5,301 nt of DNA from Alphaproteobacteria bacterium UBA6187 (GTDB lineage: Bacteria; Pseudomonadota; Alphaproteobacteria; Rickettsiales; UBA6187). Of this stretch, positions 5,002-5,301 are shown piece by piece. Both the position numbers and the translations under genes were made by a program. The stretch covers positions 6,338 through 11,638 of the forward strand of contig DITJ01000059.1 in the NCBI GenBank assembly GCA_002422795.1, given 5' to 3'. How positions within the stretch are numbered: the first letter of the stretch is position 1; every line of letters starts with the position of its first letter. The notes under the pieces are model-generated. The model did not search any database. It saw only the letters and a list, made by a program, of their open reading frames with translations, and was not told where the DNA came from.

Positions 5002-5100
5002 ATGGACGTGATAACGAAATCATCAAAAGAACCGTTATGTAGAGATCTTTCGATGGCGCCTTGGATCAAGAGTTATATAATGTGTCCAGTTATAAAATAA
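5002..5100 (+). CDS. Possible 32-aa small ORF or tail of a broken gene, unrecognised
   Basis: ATG at 5002 follows GAGGA (4990-4994) with seven bases between, a good ribosome site. The product starts MDVITKSSKEPLCRDL and ends with IMCPVIK; it has two cysteines and no membrane segment or known motif. The same frame is open back to 4957 (through YIGAHEDLR), so the segment may instead be the C-terminal remnant of a longer decayed protein. No terminator follows directly. Confidence 0.22.
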   Translation: MDVITKSSKEPLCRDLSMAPWIKSYIMCPVIK

Positions 5101-5230
5101 ATTGTCACTAAAATCGACAGTTTGAAACAGAATGAATATAAAATAAATATTTTTGCAAATTTTGAAAAGAAACGCTGGAACTATTAAATCTTATTTGCTA
5201 TATAGATGACCTGCCTGACTTTGGGTCTTA

Positions 5231-5236
5231 TATAAT
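5231..5236 (+). promoter_or_regulatory. Candidate -10 box of the tRNA promoter
   Basis: A consensus TATAAT lies 42 bases upstream of the tRNA. The best -35 is ATGACC (5206-5211) with a long 19-base spacer, so the promoter is only partly convincing. Transcription would begin near 5243. Confidence 0.35.
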
Positions 5237-5278
5237 ATCTACATAACTACATTATATATCTCAATTTCCTACCAATAT

Positions 5279-5301
5279 TCCCCGGTAGCTCAGTGGTAGA
5301 G
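5279..5301 (+). tRNA. tRNA, 5' part only, probably tRNA-Asn
   Basis: The last 23 bases fit the start of a tRNA: acceptor strand TCCCCGG (5279-5285), T8 and A9, D-stem GCTC (5288-5291), D-loop AGTGGTA and the return strand GAG up to the window edge. The anticodon lies outside. A tRNA beginning TCCCCGGTAGCTCAG is typical of bacterial tRNA-Asn, but that identity comes from memory of family sequences and is not proven here. Confidence 0.8.

Larger units (their letters stand above)
4804..5278. other. Long spacer with decayed-looking reading frames
   Basis: No large intact gene is visible. One plus-strand frame is open from the lipoprotein stop region (about 4806) to TAG at 4959-4961. Another is open from 4957 to 5100. 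A single frame change near 4956 would join them into about 98 codons, which may be a broken gene. On the minus strand a short frame ends in KTDAGYDANLT near 4811. Two inverted repeats are listed separately. From 5101 to 5230 the DNA is AT-rich, with nothing recognised before the tRNA promoter candidate. Confidence 0.4.

Noticed and set aside
1..5301. CRISPR array, complete insertion sequence or defence system
   Set aside because: No regularly spaced repeats, no transposase-like protein and no nuclease, helicase or toxin-antitoxin pair is visible in any frame.

Overview
The window reads as a piece of chromosome from an AT-rich bacterium, most likely an alphaproteobacterium and possibly an intracellular (Rickettsiales-like) one. 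The gene set (a Dps miniferritin, a long nitronate-monooxygenase-type flavoprotein, a small Sec lipoprotein, the start of a tRNA), long AT-rich spacers and intact Shine-Dalgarno sites are clearly bacterial. The lineage is inferred from the style of the proteins and was not tested by any search.

Layout, left to right. Positions 1-173 hold no complete gene, only promoter-like boxes. An NAD(P)-binding SDR/NDUFA9-like epimerase-fold protein lies on the minus strand (174-1613). It carries an N-terminal extension that looks like a mitochondrial import presequence and a C-terminal membrane segment. A 550-base spacer follows, with a possible small ORF, a weak terminator and the strong terminator of dps. 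Next come dps (2179-2616) and a nitronate monooxygenase family gene (2774-4177, TTG start), both on the minus strand and 157 bases apart. A 245-base divergent spacer rich in inverted repeats separates them from a plus-strand lipoprotein gene (4423-4803). A 475-base stretch with decayed-looking reading frames follows. The window ends inside the D-arm of a tRNA (5279 onward), probably tRNA-Asn.

How the genes may work together: Dps (iron storage, peroxide detoxification) and the FMN-dependent nitronate monooxygenase homologue (which may also carry a metal or Fe-S site) fit a redox and iron theme. Palindromes lie upstream of dps and of the lipoprotein gene, and the second resembles a Fur box. That link is inference. 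The most unusual item is the SDR protein: a bacterial gene whose first 30 or so residues have the composition, amphipathic pattern and cleavage-like motif of a mitochondrial matrix-targeting signal. In an intracellular bacterium this suggests an effector sent to the host mitochondrion, or a gene taken from a eukaryote.
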